A DNA stretch of 64,000 nt from CAVOEB01 sp965249645 (GTDB lineage: Bacteria; Pseudomonadota; Alphaproteobacteria; UBA828; JAPUJA01). Of the stretch, positions 31,993-41,408 are shown one piece after another. The notes beneath the pieces are model-generated. The model searched no databases. It was not told where the DNA came from and saw nothing but the letters and a program-made list of their open reading frames with translations. The translations under genes and the position numbers were made by a program. The stretch is taken from the NCBI GenBank assembly GCA_965249645.1, contig CBDFML010000012.1, positions 372,001 through 436,000 of the forward strand. Reading direction: 5' to 3'. The first letter of the stretch is position 1; the number at the start of each line of letters is the position of its first letter.

Positions 31993-33015
31993 ATGGGCCG
32001 CTTGTTCTGCGCCCTGGTCGCGGCGCTGATGCTGACGCCGGCGGCGGCCAGCGCGGAGCCGATTTCGATCACGATCGCGACGGCGGCGATCTCGGGCGCA
32101 CTGGCGGCCTCGAGCACGGCGGTGGTGCTCGGCCTTTCGGGCGCAGCACTCGGCGCGGCGGTGGCGGCGAGCAGCCTCGCGCTGGGGTTTATCTCCAAGG
32201 CGCTCGCGCCGAAACCGAAGCTGCCCAATTTTTCCGACCTGGCGGTCGAGGCCTCGGGTACGACACAGCAGTCGCGCCAGCCGATCACCGCCTGGCGCCT
32301 GCTCTACGGTGAAAAGCGGGTCTCCGGGCCGGTCACCTTTATGACCACGACCGGGAACAACAAGTATCTGCATTTCGTGATTACGCTCGGCTGTCACGAA
32401 TTCGACCAGATCGGCACGATCCAGATCAACGACGAGGCGATATTCGCCGACCAGCTCGACGGCGACGGCAACGTGACAACGGGCCGCTTTGCGAACCGGA
32501 TCAAGATCCAGAAGGATCTCGGCACGGCGGTGCAGCCGTTTCCCGACCTGGTCACCGAGGCGCCCGACTGGCTGGCGACTCACCTGCAGTCCGGGCACTC
32601 GAAACTCTGGGTGCGGCTGCAGTTCGATCCGAGCGTATTCGAGTCGGGGCGGGTTAATATCTCGGCCTGGTGCCGGGGTATGAAAGTGCTCGATACGCGC
32701 ACGAGCGTGACGGCCTGGTCGCCCAATCCAGCAATGTGTATCCGTGACTATTTCCTGCGCCAGGGCAAGCTCGGCGGGTTCGGCGCGGCGAGCGGCGCGG
32801 TCGATGCGACGTTTTTCGAGGCCTCGGCAAACATCGACGACGAGTTCGTCGCGACGCAAGCCGTCGTGCATACGGTCGACGCCGTCGACACGGCGGCCGA
32901 GGAGATCGAGCTCGCGGGCGCCCGGCTGCTCTACCAGACCGGCGACCGGGTCGAGGTCGCGAGCACGGGCGGCGATGCCCGGCGGCCTGGCGGCGGTCGA
33001 CGTCGTATTATGTGA
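31993..33015 (+). pseudogene. Tail tip (host specificity J-like) protein, N-terminal part, frameshifted
   Basis: The first ~325 residues are coherent: a hydrophobic N-terminus, LGFISKALAPKPKLPNFSDL, QQSRQPITAWRLLYGEKRVS, FVITLGCHEFDQIGTIQIND, and a phage tail protein core. Near 32970 and again near 33000 the sensible protein changes frame twice (via a GDMPGGLAA-like stretch into STSYYVICVKE in the next frame), so single-base indels have closed the frame at 33015. The rest lies at 33012-34995. Confidence 0.8.
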
Positions 33016-34727
33016 TCTGCGTCAAGGAACGCGTGCCCGTAACGATCCAGCTCGCTAGCTCCTACGACAACGCGCTCGCCGGTACGCCGATTAACCTGAC
33101 GAGCGCGGGCTCGGGCACCATCACCGTGAGCAAGACCGGCGAGCCGCGCTATACGCTCAACGGCCTGCTCTCGACGGACAAGACGCCGAAACAGAATATC
33201 GACGACATGCTGACCGCCTGCGGCGGGCGCATGACGCGAGGGGCGAACGGCTGGCGGCTGCGCTCCGCCGCGTTCACGGCACCGACGGTCACGCTCGACG
33301 AAAGCCATATCCGCAGCGGCGGCAGCATTTCGGTGAGCTCCAAGATCCCGAAGCGCGAGCGGTTCAACGCGGTCAAGGGGCTATACGTCTCGCCGCAAAA
33401 CGACGGCCAGCCGAGCGATTACCCGGCGGTGACAAGCGCGGCGTTCGAGACCGAGGACGGCAGCGGGCAGAAGTTCCTCGAGCTCAACCTGCCGTTTACG
33501 ACCCGCGCGCACACGGCGATGCGGCTCGGCAAGATCGAAATGATGCGCGCGCGGGGCGACCAGACCACGGTCGATTTCCAGGGCAATCTCGCGTGCTTCC
33601 AGGCGGCCGCGGCGGGCACGGTGTCGCTCGACAACGCGCAATGGGGCTGGACCGGCAAGAGCTTCGAGGTCGCAACGCATAATTTCATATTCCCCGGCGC
33701 CAGCGAAAACCCGATTTTCGGGGTCGATTTGGGGTTGACGGCGCTCGCCTCGAGCGCGTTCGACTGGGACAGTTCGGAAGAAACCGCGCCGGCGATCGCG
33801 GCCACGATCTCGACGCCGAGCACGACCGTGGCGGCGCCGAGCGGGCTCACGCTGACGACGGGCACGCCGACCCTGTTCCTCAAGGGCGACGGCACGGTGC
33901 TCTCGCGGATCAAGGCCGCCTGGGCCGCGGTGGCCGACGAGTTCGTGACCGCCTACGAGGTTCAGTACAAGCAATCAGTGGCGGGCACGTTCGAGCCGAG
34001 CAAGACCGTGACCACGCTCGAGGACTTTATCTGGGACGTCGAGGACGGGGTTACCTACGACGTGCGGGTGCGCTCGATCCGGCATTTCGGCGGGCGTTCG
34101 GCCTGGGTGTCCGACAGCATCACGGCCGTGGGCAAGTCGGCTGCGCCGAGCGACGTCGCGAGCCTGACGGTGAACCAGAACGGCGCGCTTGTGGTGTTCA
34201 AATGGCCGGGCCTGACCGATGCGGACCTGGCGGCCTACGATCTGCGGTTCGGGCCACGGGGTAACAGCAGCTTTGCTGACGGATCCCCGCTCGATCCCGC
34301 GACGCGCACGGAGCAGATCACCACGGCGAGCGTGCCGCCGGGCGACTGGACGTTCTACATCAAGGCGCGCGACACCAGCGGCAACCGCTCGGCGAACGCG
34401 GCCTCGGCCGACCTAGTCGTGGCCAACACGTTCGACGTGATCGCCGGCGACCGAACAGGCGCCGCGCTGGGCGGGCACGCTGACCAATTTCGTCAAGCAC
34501 AGCGTTTCGGGGTGCCTGCTGCCGGCGTCGACCAAGGCCGCGAACGCACACACCAAGGCCGAGCTGTGGGAGCAGTTCGTGCCCTACCCGGAAGCGACCT
34601 GCAGCTACGAGGCGCCCGAGCTCGACCTGACGTTCGACGCGGACGGCGTTCGCGTCCATGCCGAAATTGTCTCGGCGCTCGGGCCGGGCATTGTCGCCGG
34701 CATCGCCGACCCGGATCTGCAAATTGA
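33012..34727 (+). pseudogene. Tail tip protein, central part, frameshifted at both ends
   Basis: Continuous with the previous entry after indels. YYVICVKERVPVTIQL marks the join, followed by LDESHIRSGGSISVSSKIPK, TRAHTAMRLGKIEMMRARGD, and fibronectin-like repeats (VADEFVTAYEVQYKQSVAGT, SAANASADLVVANTFDVI). After NTFDVI (about 34439) the sense moves to another frame (ATEQAPRWAGTLTNFVKHSV); the remaining ~95 codons of this ORF are shadow. Confidence 0.78.
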
Positions 34728-35110
34728 CTATCGCGACGAGGCCGACCCCTACGGCGGATTCGAGACCTGGATCGGGGGCATGGCGGACTTTCGCCGGCTG
34801 AAAGCGCGCGCCGTGCTCGATTCCTCGAGGGGCGTTGCCAAGCTGCAGGGCTTCAAGCCGATCGCCGACGTCGAGGAACGCAGCGAGAAGTACAGAAAAA
34901 CGTCGCGATCGACGCCGGCGGCACCGACGTCGCCTGTTCCTCGCGCCGTTCCACCTGCATGCCGAGCGTCCAGGTCACCGGCCTGGGCGGGCTGATTCCC
35001 GATTTCGACAACGCCGATGTGAGCACGACACAGACTCACCGGCCTGGTGCTGCGCACCGGCGCGGGCGTCGCGACGACCGGCGCCTGCAACGTAACCGCC
35101 GACGGGGGCT
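34441..35110 (+). pseudogene. Tail tip protein, C-terminal remnant with several indels
   Basis: The frame beginning at 34441 carries EQAPRWAGTLTNFVKH, ATCSYEAPELDLTFDADG, GIADPDLQIDYRDEADPYGG and LQGFKPIADVEERSEKY. Then the meaningful sequence hops frames at least three times within ~150 bp (KNVAIDAGGTDVAC; FLAPFHLHAE; PSVQVTGLGGLIPDFDNADV; LVLRTGAGVATTGACNVTAD). This density of shifts in a region of normal base composition is gene decay. Confidence 0.7.
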
Positions 35111-35113
35111 TAG

Positions 35114-35722
35114 ATGGCGTCACCGCCGACACAGCCGAACTACTCGGCGATGGATGGCACGGAGTATCCGGCCGCCGTCGACGATATGACGGCCGTCAAT
35201 GCGCGGATCGCGGCGTCGTTCGCGTGCTACGAATCGAGCGCGCCGGCGATGACGGTCGAGGTCAACGCCGGGCATTTGCCGGCGACGGGTGCCGCGCCGA
35301 CGATCGTCGCGGCGCAACAGGAAACAATCGCGGCCGCGCCGGCGGCGCCGAATACGAGGGTCGACTTGATCGAGCTCGACCCGGCAACCGGGACGACGAC
35401 GGTCAACGCCGGCGCGGCGGGTAACCCTGGGGTCGCGCCGTCGGCGACGAGCAGCTTGCAGGTGATCGCGGAGATCGCGGTCGGCTCGGACGTTATGGAG
35501 ATCGTCAACGCCGACATAACGGATCGGCGCTCGCTCTACACGCTCGAGGGCATCGCGCCGACGGCGGCGTCGCTCGCGGGCGTGGGTCTCGCGGTCAACG
35601 GCGCGGCGCTCGATCTCGATTTTTCCGAGCTCACGACGGATGGGTCTCTCGCGTCGACCGATCACGTCGTCGTTTCTACGATGCCTCGCCGGAGTGACGC
35701 GCAATCTCGTGACGGCGGATAA
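35114..35722 (+). pseudogene. Tail fibre protein, 5' part
   Basis: About 190 coherent residues (ATGHLP-type repeats; VDLIELDPATGTTTVNAGAA, AEIAVGSDVMEIVNADITDR, DFSELTTDGSLASTDHVVV) of the kind found in phage tail fibres. After DHVVV the normal text (YDASPE, then GVTRNLVTADNFVNSV) is spread over two other frames at 35680-35740, so the gene is broken before its natural end near 36140. Confidence 0.7.
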
Positions 35723-35798
35723 TTTTGTCAACTCGGTCGAAGCGCGACGCAGTCAGAACATGGAGCGGTGACGGCGGACTTAATACGCGGCTGCGTAA

Positions 35799-36140
35799 CG
35801 CCGGACGAACAGCGACCATGGCACCCCGAGCGTAGCGAAGGGCTGGTGTATTTTCGACGGGACGGCCGGTTCGATCACAACCGACGCGGATTACAACGTC
35901 GACAGTATCACCGACAACGGGACCGGCGACTATACGGTTAATTGGGCGACGGATTTTTCGTCCGCGGATTATTGCGCGCAACTCACGACGCAGCAACTCG
36001 GGAACGCGTCGACGGGCTGGAATCCTACAATCAAACAACCAACGCCGCTCGCGGCCGGGACGACGGCGATCGAGGTCCGGTCCAACGCGACCTTGACCGA
36101 TGTGGACCATATCTGCGTCGTCGCATTCGGCGATCAGTAG
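35799..36140 (+). pseudogene. Tail fibre protein, C-terminal remnant without a start codon
   Basis: An open frame without start encodes KGWCIFDGTAGSITTDADYN, VDSITDNGTGDYTVNWATDF and ends AFGDQ at TAG 36140. This is the common phage tail-fibre tip domain (K-A/G-W-x-x-F-x-G-T ... SI-x-D-x-G-x-G-x-Y-T-V-x-W). It is separated from the 5' part by frameshifts and a stop at 35796, so the fibre is probably not made in full. Confidence 0.72.
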
Positions 36141-36149
36141 GGGAGGGGC

Positions 36150-36746
36150 ATGACCACAAAGCGAATTGTCTACACGCGACCCGCTGGCGGCGTCTCGGTG
36201 ATCGGGCCGAGCGAGCGCGCCCGCGGGACCGAGATCGTCGCCGGCGTCGGCGTGCTCAATCGCAACGGCAAGGTGATTGTGCCCGAGCGGATCGACGGCG
36301 CGCTCCGGCTCGACGGAAAACACTTGCACGAGGAAACCGAGGCCGAGTTCATCGCGCGGATCCAAGCAAAGGACGTGCCGGCCGGCGCGTCGAACGTACA
36401 CGTCTGCGACGCGGCCGAGCTCCCGGCGCGCGACGAGTTTCGCAACGCCTGGCGGCAAGGGGCGGTAGAGACGCCGGCGGTAGATCTACCCGAGGCACAA
36501 GCGATCCAGATGGCGCGGATCCGCAAGGCGCGCGACGCCGAGCTCGTCAAGCTCGACGTGCCGAGCCTGCGCGCGATCGAGGCCGGTGACACGGCCGAGC
36601 AAACGCGGCTCGCGGCCGAGAAACAACGCTTGCGCGATCTTCCGGCGAGCGTGGATCTCGACCAGGCGGGCGACGTCGGCGCGCTTCGCGCCGCGTGGCC
36701 GGCGGGGTTGATGACTTACGACCAGGCGCTCGCCGCCAAGGCGTGA
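36150..36746 (+). CDS. Phage tail fibre-associated / tail assembly protein (198 aa)
   Basis: ATG 36150 after GGGGAGGGGC. The protein starts VYTRPAGGVSVIGPSERARG and has a segment YDQALAAKA at the end plus a long charged helix (AIQMARIRKARDAELVKLDV, TAEQTRLAAEKQRLRDLP), resembling prophage proteins placed after tail fibres. Precise role unknown. Frame intact. Confidence 0.65.
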   Translation: MTTKRIVYTRPAGGVSVIGPSERARGTEIVAGVGVLNRNGKVIVPERIDGALRLDGKHLHEETEAEFIARIQAKDVPAGASNVHVCDAAELPARDEFRNAWRQGAVETPAVDLPEAQAIQMARIRKARDAELVKLDVPSLRAIEAGDTAEQTRLAAEKQRLRDLPASVDLDQAGDVGALRAAWPAGLMTYDQALAAKA

Positions 36747-36813
36747 CAGTCGGCCGGCGCACCGGCGGTAACCGGCGCGCCGGCCTAACCACAACGACCG
36801 AGAGGGGGCCGCT

Positions 36814-37248
36814 ATGGCTGACGGAGAGTCACGCCCGAGCAGGATTAAGGGCTGGTTAACAATCATTGCGATCGGGCTCGCCGCGGCGGGCGCGATGATC
36901 GTGGCGCTCGCGCTCGCGCCGAGGGCGCAAGGCGTCGAGGTGGTTTGTGCCATGACGCCAGCGGGTGCGCTCGAGGTCGCGGACGGGTGGACGGCCGGCG
37001 TCGAGCTGGTCGACGAGCTGCGCCCGGTCGAGGTCGCCGCTTTCTTGCGCTCGATGAATGGCGCGCCGTTCCCGGACCCGTACAACGCGAGCCGCGTCGA
37101 GGTCTGGCGCGCGCCCGGGTCGCCGTACGAGTGGTTCCTCGGGATCCGCGGGGAGTGTTCGTCGTTCCTGATTGCGAGGCGGGCGGGCACACGCGAGATA
37201 TTCCGCGCGCCGCCGACGTCGGCGCTCGAGCTCGAGATGGGGATCTGA
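36814..37248 (+). CDS. Membrane-anchored hypothetical protein (144 aa)
   Basis: One N-terminal transmembrane segment (WLTIIAIGLAAAGAMIVALA, residues ~14-33) followed by a ~110-residue periplasmic domain with Cys at ~44 and ~119 (VVCAMTPAG, RGECSSFLIAR) that could form a disulfide. ATG 36814 after CGAGAGGGGG. It starts the lysis cluster; a spanin-like or lysis-control role is possible, unproven. Confidence 0.6.
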   Translation: MADGESRPSRIKGWLTIIAIGLAAAGAMIVALALAPRAQGVEVVCAMTPAGALEVADGWTAGVELVDELRPVEVAAFLRSMNGAPFPDPYNASRVEVWRAPGSPYEWFLGIRGECSSFLIARRAGTREIFRAPPTSALELEMGI

Positions 37249-37250
37249 CC

Positions 37251-37430
37251 ATGACGCTTTCGGACAAGGAAATGGATCTCGAGGCCGACAGCCTGCCGAC
37301 GCACGTCGTCGCCTGTTCGGAACGCTACCGCGGCCTATGGCGACGCATGAGCCGGATCGAGCGGATCCTCTGGGGGATTGCGGCGCTCATTCTTGCCGAT
37401 GCGATCGCGCGGCGGTTCGTCGGGCTTTGA
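37251..37430 (+). CDS. Small one-TM phage lysis-cluster protein (59 aa)
   Basis: 59 residues: a charged N-terminal half (VACSERYRGLWRRMSRIERI) and a C-terminal membrane helix (LWGIAALILADAIARRF). Proteins of this shape occur directly before endolysin genes in related prophages. It could be a holin accessory. The stop overlaps the TTG start of the peptidase gene. Confidence 0.55.
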   Translation: MTLSDKEMDLEADSLPTHVVACSERYRGLWRRMSRIERILWGIAALILADAIARRFVGL

Positions 37431-37858
37431 CGGGCGAGATCCTGGTCGCCGATCACTGGTCGGCGATCGACGCGGTTGCCTGGCCGTGGCCGAACTTCAC
37501 GCCCGGGCCGCCCGACTGGATTGCTTCGAGGGGCGACGGCTCGCTGCAGCTCGACGTCGACGCGATGGATCGGCTGCAGTGGATCCGAACGGACCTTGAG
37601 CGGCCGGTGCGGGTTAATTCGGCCTATCGGGATCCGATCTATAACGCGCGAATCGGTGGGGCGGCGCTTTCGCGACACAAGATCGCCGACGCGTTCGACC
37701 TTTCGCTCAGGGGGCAGGATGCGGCCGAGCTCGAGGCCGCGGCGCGCGCCGCCGGCTTTACGGGGTTCGGCTATTACCAAACATTTTTGCACGCCGACCG
37801 CGGACCTGTCCGCACTTGGTACGGCGGCGAGAAAGCGAGGCGGCAATGGACTTCCTAG
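37427..37858 (+). CDS. Endolysin-like M15 peptidase (peptidoglycan L,D/D-Ala peptidase)
   Basis: The best start is TTG 37427, overlapping the upstream stop (TTGA). The 143-residue product has RPVRVNSAYRDPIYN, the metal-binding SRHKIADAFD (SxHxxxxAxD) and FGYYQTFLHADRG with the second His, i.e. the Zn peptidase core of family M15_3. It should cut peptidoglycan cross-links or stems at lysis. Overlaps the next gene by 13 bp. Confidence 0.87.
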   Translation: MTGEILVADHWSAIDAVAWPWPNFTPGPPDWIASRGDGSLQLDVDAMDRLQWIRTDLERPVRVNSAYRDPIYNARIGGAALSRHKIADAFDLSLRGQDAAELEAAARAAGFTGFGYYQTFLHADRGPVRTWYGGEKARRQWTS

Positions 37859-38403
37859 GCGATATCCTGGGCGGCGTGCTTAACGTCGGCTCGGGTGGTC
37901 TGCTCGGGATGGCCGGCGCGGTGATCGGCACGATCGGCAACTACTTCACCGAGAAGCAGCGCCAGGCGTGGCAAAAACTGGAATGGGAAAACGACGGGCT
38001 CAAGCGCACGCATGAGCTCTTGCTGCTCGATCGCCAGCTTGCCGCCGGCAAGGCGGAGACCGAGCAAGAGATCGCGATCGCGACGGCGAGCTCCGACGCG
38101 GCCGCCCGGACGGCGAGCTACCGGCTGCCGATGCACAAGGCCGAGGCGGTGAGCGGCTGGGTTAATAACATTCGCTCGCTCTTTCGGCCGGCGTTGACGG
38201 TGTTCCTCTGGATCCTCGCCTTTGTGCTGCTTTTCTGGATCTCGAGCGGCGAGGGCGTGATCGTGGCGCCCGACGAGGTCGACGGCCTGGTCGGCTACGC
38301 GGTGCGCTCGATCGTGTTCGCCGCCTCGACGGCGACTTTCTGGTGGTTCGGCGACCGCGCGCTCAAACCGCCGGCGAGCCGCGGCACGCTCGCGCGGCGC
38401 TAG
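37846..38403 (+). CDS. Multi-TM phage protein, holin-like
   Basis: 185 residues. It opens MDFLGDILGGVLNVGSGGLL (hydrophobic, Gly-rich), then an amphipathic helix (WENDGLKRTHELLLLDRQLA) and two C-terminal membrane segments (LTVFLWILAFVLLFWISSGE; VFAASTATFWWFGDRALK). Similar proteins sit after M15 endolysins and are annotated as 3TM holins. It is the last phage structural-type gene before the accessory island; its stop overlaps tail-to-tail with the GrlR-like remnant. Confidence 0.65.
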   Translation: MDFLGDILGGVLNVGSGGLLGMAGAVIGTIGNYFTEKQRQAWQKLEWENDGLKRTHELLLLDRQLAAGKAETEQEIAIATASSDAAARTASYRLPMHKAEAVSGWVNNIRSLFRPALTVFLWILAFVLLFWISSGEGVIVAPDEVDGLVGYAVRSIVFAASTATFWWFGDRALKPPASRGTLARR

Positions 38404-38653
38404 GGCAGGTCGGCCAGCTTCTCGAGGGTCATGGCGATTTTGAGCTCGGGAAAGTCCGTCCGGTGCCCGGTGACCGGGATCCGGCCGACAGGTCGTCGGG
38501 CACCTCGCCTTCGAGCTCGAGGGTGAATTGCTTGCCTGGCCCGAATATCGACGCGATCTCGGGAATAAAGTTCGTTACCTCGACGCGCGCGGCGATGCGA
38601 CCGTTATCGAGCTTATAGTCGCCGATGTAGTAATAGCCCGAATCCCCGCCCAT
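38400..38653 (-). pseudogene. Truncated, frameshifted GrlR-like regulator remnant
   Basis: The minus strand encodes GGDSGYYYIGDYKLDNGR and FIPEIASIFGPGKQFTLELE, the body of GrlR-family proteins (small beta-barrel regulators first known from type III secretion). The N-terminus is cut off by an IS5-like sequence. Near 38465 the frame shifts: the proper end TDFPELKIAMTLEKLADLP lies in another frame and stops at TAG 38400-38402. Not functional as read. Confidence 0.6.
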
Positions 38654-38760
38654 TCTTCGTCTGACAAATCAAAGCGCATGATCAAACTCCTTTCCAAGAA
38701 GCTTGAATCACACTTCCACACTATGAATCAATAGGTTAAATTGGGTTCAGAACCTAAATT
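38648..38760 (-). mobile_element. IS5-family end remnant
   Basis: On the minus strand, GGAAAGGAG followed by ATG (38680) reads MRFDLSDEEW, the very characteristic first residues of IS5-group transposases, and then fuses abruptly to the GrlR-like remnant. The upstream ~80 bp (AAGTGTGATTCAAGCTTC and beyond) would be the IS end. Only the start of the element is left, marking a recombination scar at the left edge of the accessory island. Confidence 0.55.
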
Positions 38761-38774
38761 GGTCGGAAGATGCT

Positions 38775-39872
38775 CTAGTTTGTGCACACCGACGGTGCCG
38801 TGTAATCCAAATCCAGCAACCGGAAGTAATTTTGGCCTAAAGCGATGTTCCGGAAAGCCCTGTCGTTCAGGTAGCGAAGAATCCGACTGGTGACGTCCAA
38901 CTCCGTTCGATAAATTTCGAGGCCCTTGTTCCCCGAAGCCACAAAGTCCGTTCCGGGGAGAATCCGTTCAGAGTACTCGTTCAGGAACGGAACATAGAGC
39001 GCTCGCTTGTCCGGGCTTGAAAAATAGTTGTCGTCGATCACTCGCCAGGAAATGTCCAGCATTAGATTTGGATATTGATCCAGAAACGATTTCATTGTTT
39101 GGATGTGCAACTCAACGTTCATGGCCACCAACTCCTTAGATAGTCCCATATGCATCCACACGATTTTATTGTCAGGGTACGAATGCAGCACTTCCTTCAT
39201 TAACGAAAGATATTCGAGTGGATCCGCGTCGTTACCCAAATCCGCATGGACTGCCAACGGCATGTTCCGTTCACGCAGAATTTCCATAAAGGTGGCCCAC
39301 TCTGCGATTTTAGTTATCGGAACGGCTTCATGGCCGTTGTTGAACAGCGCCTGTTTCACCAGATTTACTTCACCCATCCACTGGAACATTTCAGGATATT
39401 CTTTGTCCAAGAGGAACATGCTAGGAAGAACCAACTCCGGTCGAGATAAATCCGGGAACGTCATGGAGAGTGTCATATGGATATCGGACGGAGCTTTAAT
39501 CACGTAGTTTAAGGCATTGGCGAAGTCATTCTTCATCGTAGGTTCAACCGGAACACCCAGGCAATCCAGGTAGTAGGTGCAGGGCGACGCCACAGGAAGC
39601 ATTTGACCAATGCCATAGATGTTGACGAAAAGGATGCCTGTCTTCTCAAGATAGGAGACAACATCCTCGAACGGGATTGCTGGACCACCAAACGGTCGGA
39701 AATGCAAGTGGCTATCCACGACCGCCGTTTGCGGTTGGAAGGAACGGTCATAACACGGAGCCTCACCGGTCCGAAACATCTCCAACGTTGGCTTTGAAAC
39801 GCAACCCGCGATTCCCGAGACGCTGAATAAGATAAGAAGGATAAACATCGATCTCGGTATGGCGATTTTCAT
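38775..39872 (-). CDS. Lipoprotein with amidohydrolase-like TIM-barrel domain
   Basis: The N-terminus is a signal peptide with lipobox (LFSVSGIAGC, Cys ~24). The 365-residue protein then shows VVDSHLHFRPFGG (~52), LAVHADLGNDADP (~205) and KIVWMHMGLSKEL (~240), matching the amidohydrolase_2 metal-binding pattern. Substrate unknown. Base composition is clearly more AT-rich than the phage genes, so it is a recently acquired moron. It would be exported to the cell envelope of the lysogen. Confidence 0.75.
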   Translation of the reverse strand: MKIAIPRSMFILLILFSVSGIAGCVSKPTLEMFRTGEAPCYDRSFQPQTAVVDSHLHFRPFGGPAIPFEDVVSYLEKTGILFVNIYGIGQMLPVASPCTYYLDCLGVPVEPTMKNDFANALNYVIKAPSDIHMTLSMTFPDLSRPELVLPSMFLLDKEYPEMFQWMGEVNLVKQALFNNGHEAVPITKIAEWATFMEILRERNMPLAVHADLGNDADPLEYLSLMKEVLHSYPDNKIVWMHMGLSKELVAMNVELHIQTMKSFLDQYPNLMLDISWRVIDDNYFSSPDKRALYVPFLNEYSERILPGTDFVASGNKGLEIYRTELDVTSRILRYLNDRAFRNIALGQNYFRLLDLDYTAPSVCTN

Positions 39873-39970
39873 GAATCGGGGTGTTCCACAACCTTAGTCA
39901 GTTCAGAAGTGAAGTTAACAAATGTATTCCATTGCCTGATCATGCTGCAAGGATTGAGAAACCTGAGGTC

Positions 39971-39978
39971 CGAATTTT
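39971..39978. repeat. Left target-site duplication GAATTTTT
   Basis: Direct repeat of the 8 bp at 42467-42474, immediately outside the left terminal inverted repeat. Confidence 0.88.
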
Positions 39979-39983
39979 TGGGG

Positions 39984-40172
39984 CTTATATACCCGAGTCA
40001 CAATGCGTTGTTAATCGTCTTTCCCCATGATCTTGATCGTGACGGGCCTTAGAGCGCGGGTCGCAAGCTCTTCGGGCGTCGTGTCGATGCTTATGTCTTT
40101 TTCAAGTTCGGCCTTCGAGGGTTGGTAGGTCGCTGGACGAACCCATACGACTGGTTTGGATTTGTCTGTCAT
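39984..40172 (-). CDS. Small passenger protein (62 aa) ending in the transposon inverted repeat
   Basis: ATG 40172; MTDKSKPVVWVRPATYQPSK, AELEKDISIDTTPEELATRA, LRPVTIKIMG reads as a real small soluble protein, antitoxin-like in size and composition. The last ~12 codons (KRRLTTHCDSGI) are encoded by the left end of the element, and the stop lies inside the terminal inverted repeat. It is the distal gene of the passenger operon. Function unknown. Confidence 0.6.
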
Positions 40173-40185
40173 GATACACAGCCTC

Positions 40186-40695
40186 TCACAATTCTAAAGT
40201 TACGGGCAGCAACTCCGGCAATGCCTCAACCGGCAGCAAGTCGTCGATCTTCTTTGTGATCTTGTACGTCACTGCCTGCCCTTCCGCCATCCGTACGAGA
40301 CGGCCCGCCTTGCCTTCTGCGACATCACCCTTGCGCCACATGTTGAACCGGATTTCCTGCGGACAAATTCCAAGGCAAAGAAGATAGTCATAGTGCCTGT
40401 CTAAGCGCACATGATTGAACTGGAAGGTGCCCTTGGCACCTTGTGAGGCGGTTTTGACCTCGAACCGATGTTTGCCGATTCGCAAGTCTATCTTGGAAGT
40501 GCGATTCCCGTTACCCACCTCGATATCGGCAGACCGCAGATACCGGCGTATGAACTCTTCACCGATTTCGCCCCGGTTGGTGTTGCCAAGGCTCCGGTAG
40601 CCAATCAGTGGAGACTCCTGCCATATGTCTTCAGGGGCGTACTCTTTGATAATCTCGACCAGTAGGTCAACCGCACTCACTGTGGCGGCTCCCAC
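40186..40695 (-). CDS. PD-(D/E)XK nuclease-like protein, putative restriction endonuclease
   Basis: 169 residues. GEIGEEFIRRYLRSADIEVG (~37-57) is the helix that often precedes the core, and SKIDLRIGKHRFEVKTASQG (~64-85) gives D-x(n)-E-V-K, the catalytic triad of PD-(D/E)XK enzymes. The C-terminal half is beta-rich. It overlaps the methyltransferase gene by 19 bp and follows it, as restriction genes often follow their methylase. I infer a type II-like restriction partner; the target site is unknown. Confidence 0.72.
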   Translation of the reverse strand: MGAATVSAVDLLVEIIKEYAPEDIWQESPLIGYRSLGNTNRGEIGEEFIRRYLRSADIEVGNGNRTSKIDLRIGKHRFEVKTASQGAKGTFQFNHVRLDRHYDYLLCLGICPQEIRFNMWRKGDVAEGKAGRLVRMAEGQAVTYKITKKIDDLLPVEALPELLPVTLEL

Positions 40696-41408
40696 AGCCC
40701 CTTACTCTCGCCTCGCTTCCAGAACACGAGAAAATACGAATGGTTCTTACGGGCGTGGACTTGGCGCACGGTGCGGCTTACACCCGGGCGGTTATTTCGT
40801 ACGACAACGAACAGGTCCTCGGCGACATAGTCCATTTCGTCATATATCCGCATGATTTCGACATGTGTGAACCTTTGGCGGTTCGAGCACACCTCATCTT
40901 GACACTTTACAATCAGCACACCGCGATCCCGCAAGACGCGGTGTCCTTCACGACCCGCATCACGGTATAGGTCCAGGACGGCCTCATGGTATTTGCTCTC
41001 GGTCCGGTTGCCGCTTCCATTGTTCCGGTAGTGGTCCTCGAACGGCGCGTGAACTTCGTGTGCGGTCCCGCCCGGCGAGTGCATATAGGGCGGATCCAAG
41101 ACCACGCAGTCTATCTCTCCGTCCTCGTAGGGCAGGTTTCGGCAATCCACTCCGTCTTGAATGTCCGTCGCCCGAAGATCGTATGCGTCCGTCGGAATGC
41201 GTCGCCAGAAGACGCCCTTCCCATAAGTTACATCTGCAATCACACTCCCTAGATTCACGTACAAATCGAGAATGCGTTGGAAGAGGCGATCATTCCCATC
41301 TACATGGGCACTGAGAATCAGGTCGTTAGTTGCCTCGCCATTACGGACCCGGCGCTTTTGCGCAGGTCTATCACAGGGAGCAAGTGCGCGGGTCTCCATG
41401 CGCATCAC
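40677..41408 (-). CDS. DNA methyltransferase (adenine/N4-cytosine type), transposon passenger
   Basis: GTG 41408 overlaps the transposase stop; an ATG follows at the next codon. In the 243-residue protein VLDPPYMHSPGG (~96-107) is the catalytic DPPY motif of N6-adenine/N4-cytosine MTases, preceded by DGVDCRNLPYEDGEIDCVVL. YGKGVFWRRI (~62) may represent the SAM-binding motif. The short length suggests a compact enzyme. Coupled to the nuclease-like gene downstream, forming a likely mobile restriction-modification pair. Confidence 0.85.
   Translation of the reverse strand: MMRMETRALAPCDRPAQKRRVRNGEATNDLILSAHVDGNDRLFQRILDLYVNLGSVIADVTYGKGVFWRRIPTDAYDLRATDIQDGVDCRNLPYEDGEIDCVVLDPPYMHSPGGTAHEVHAPFEDHYRNNGSGNRTESKYHEAVLDLYRDAGREGHRVLRDRGVLIVKCQDEVCSNRQRFTHVEIMRIYDEMDYVAEDLFVVVRNNRPGVSRTVRQVHARKNHSYFLVFWKRGESKGLWEPPQ

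Noticed and set aside
32960..36140. Explaining the tail frameshifts as programmed recoding
   Set aside because: Shifts occur in both directions at many sites without slippery sequences; decay is simpler.
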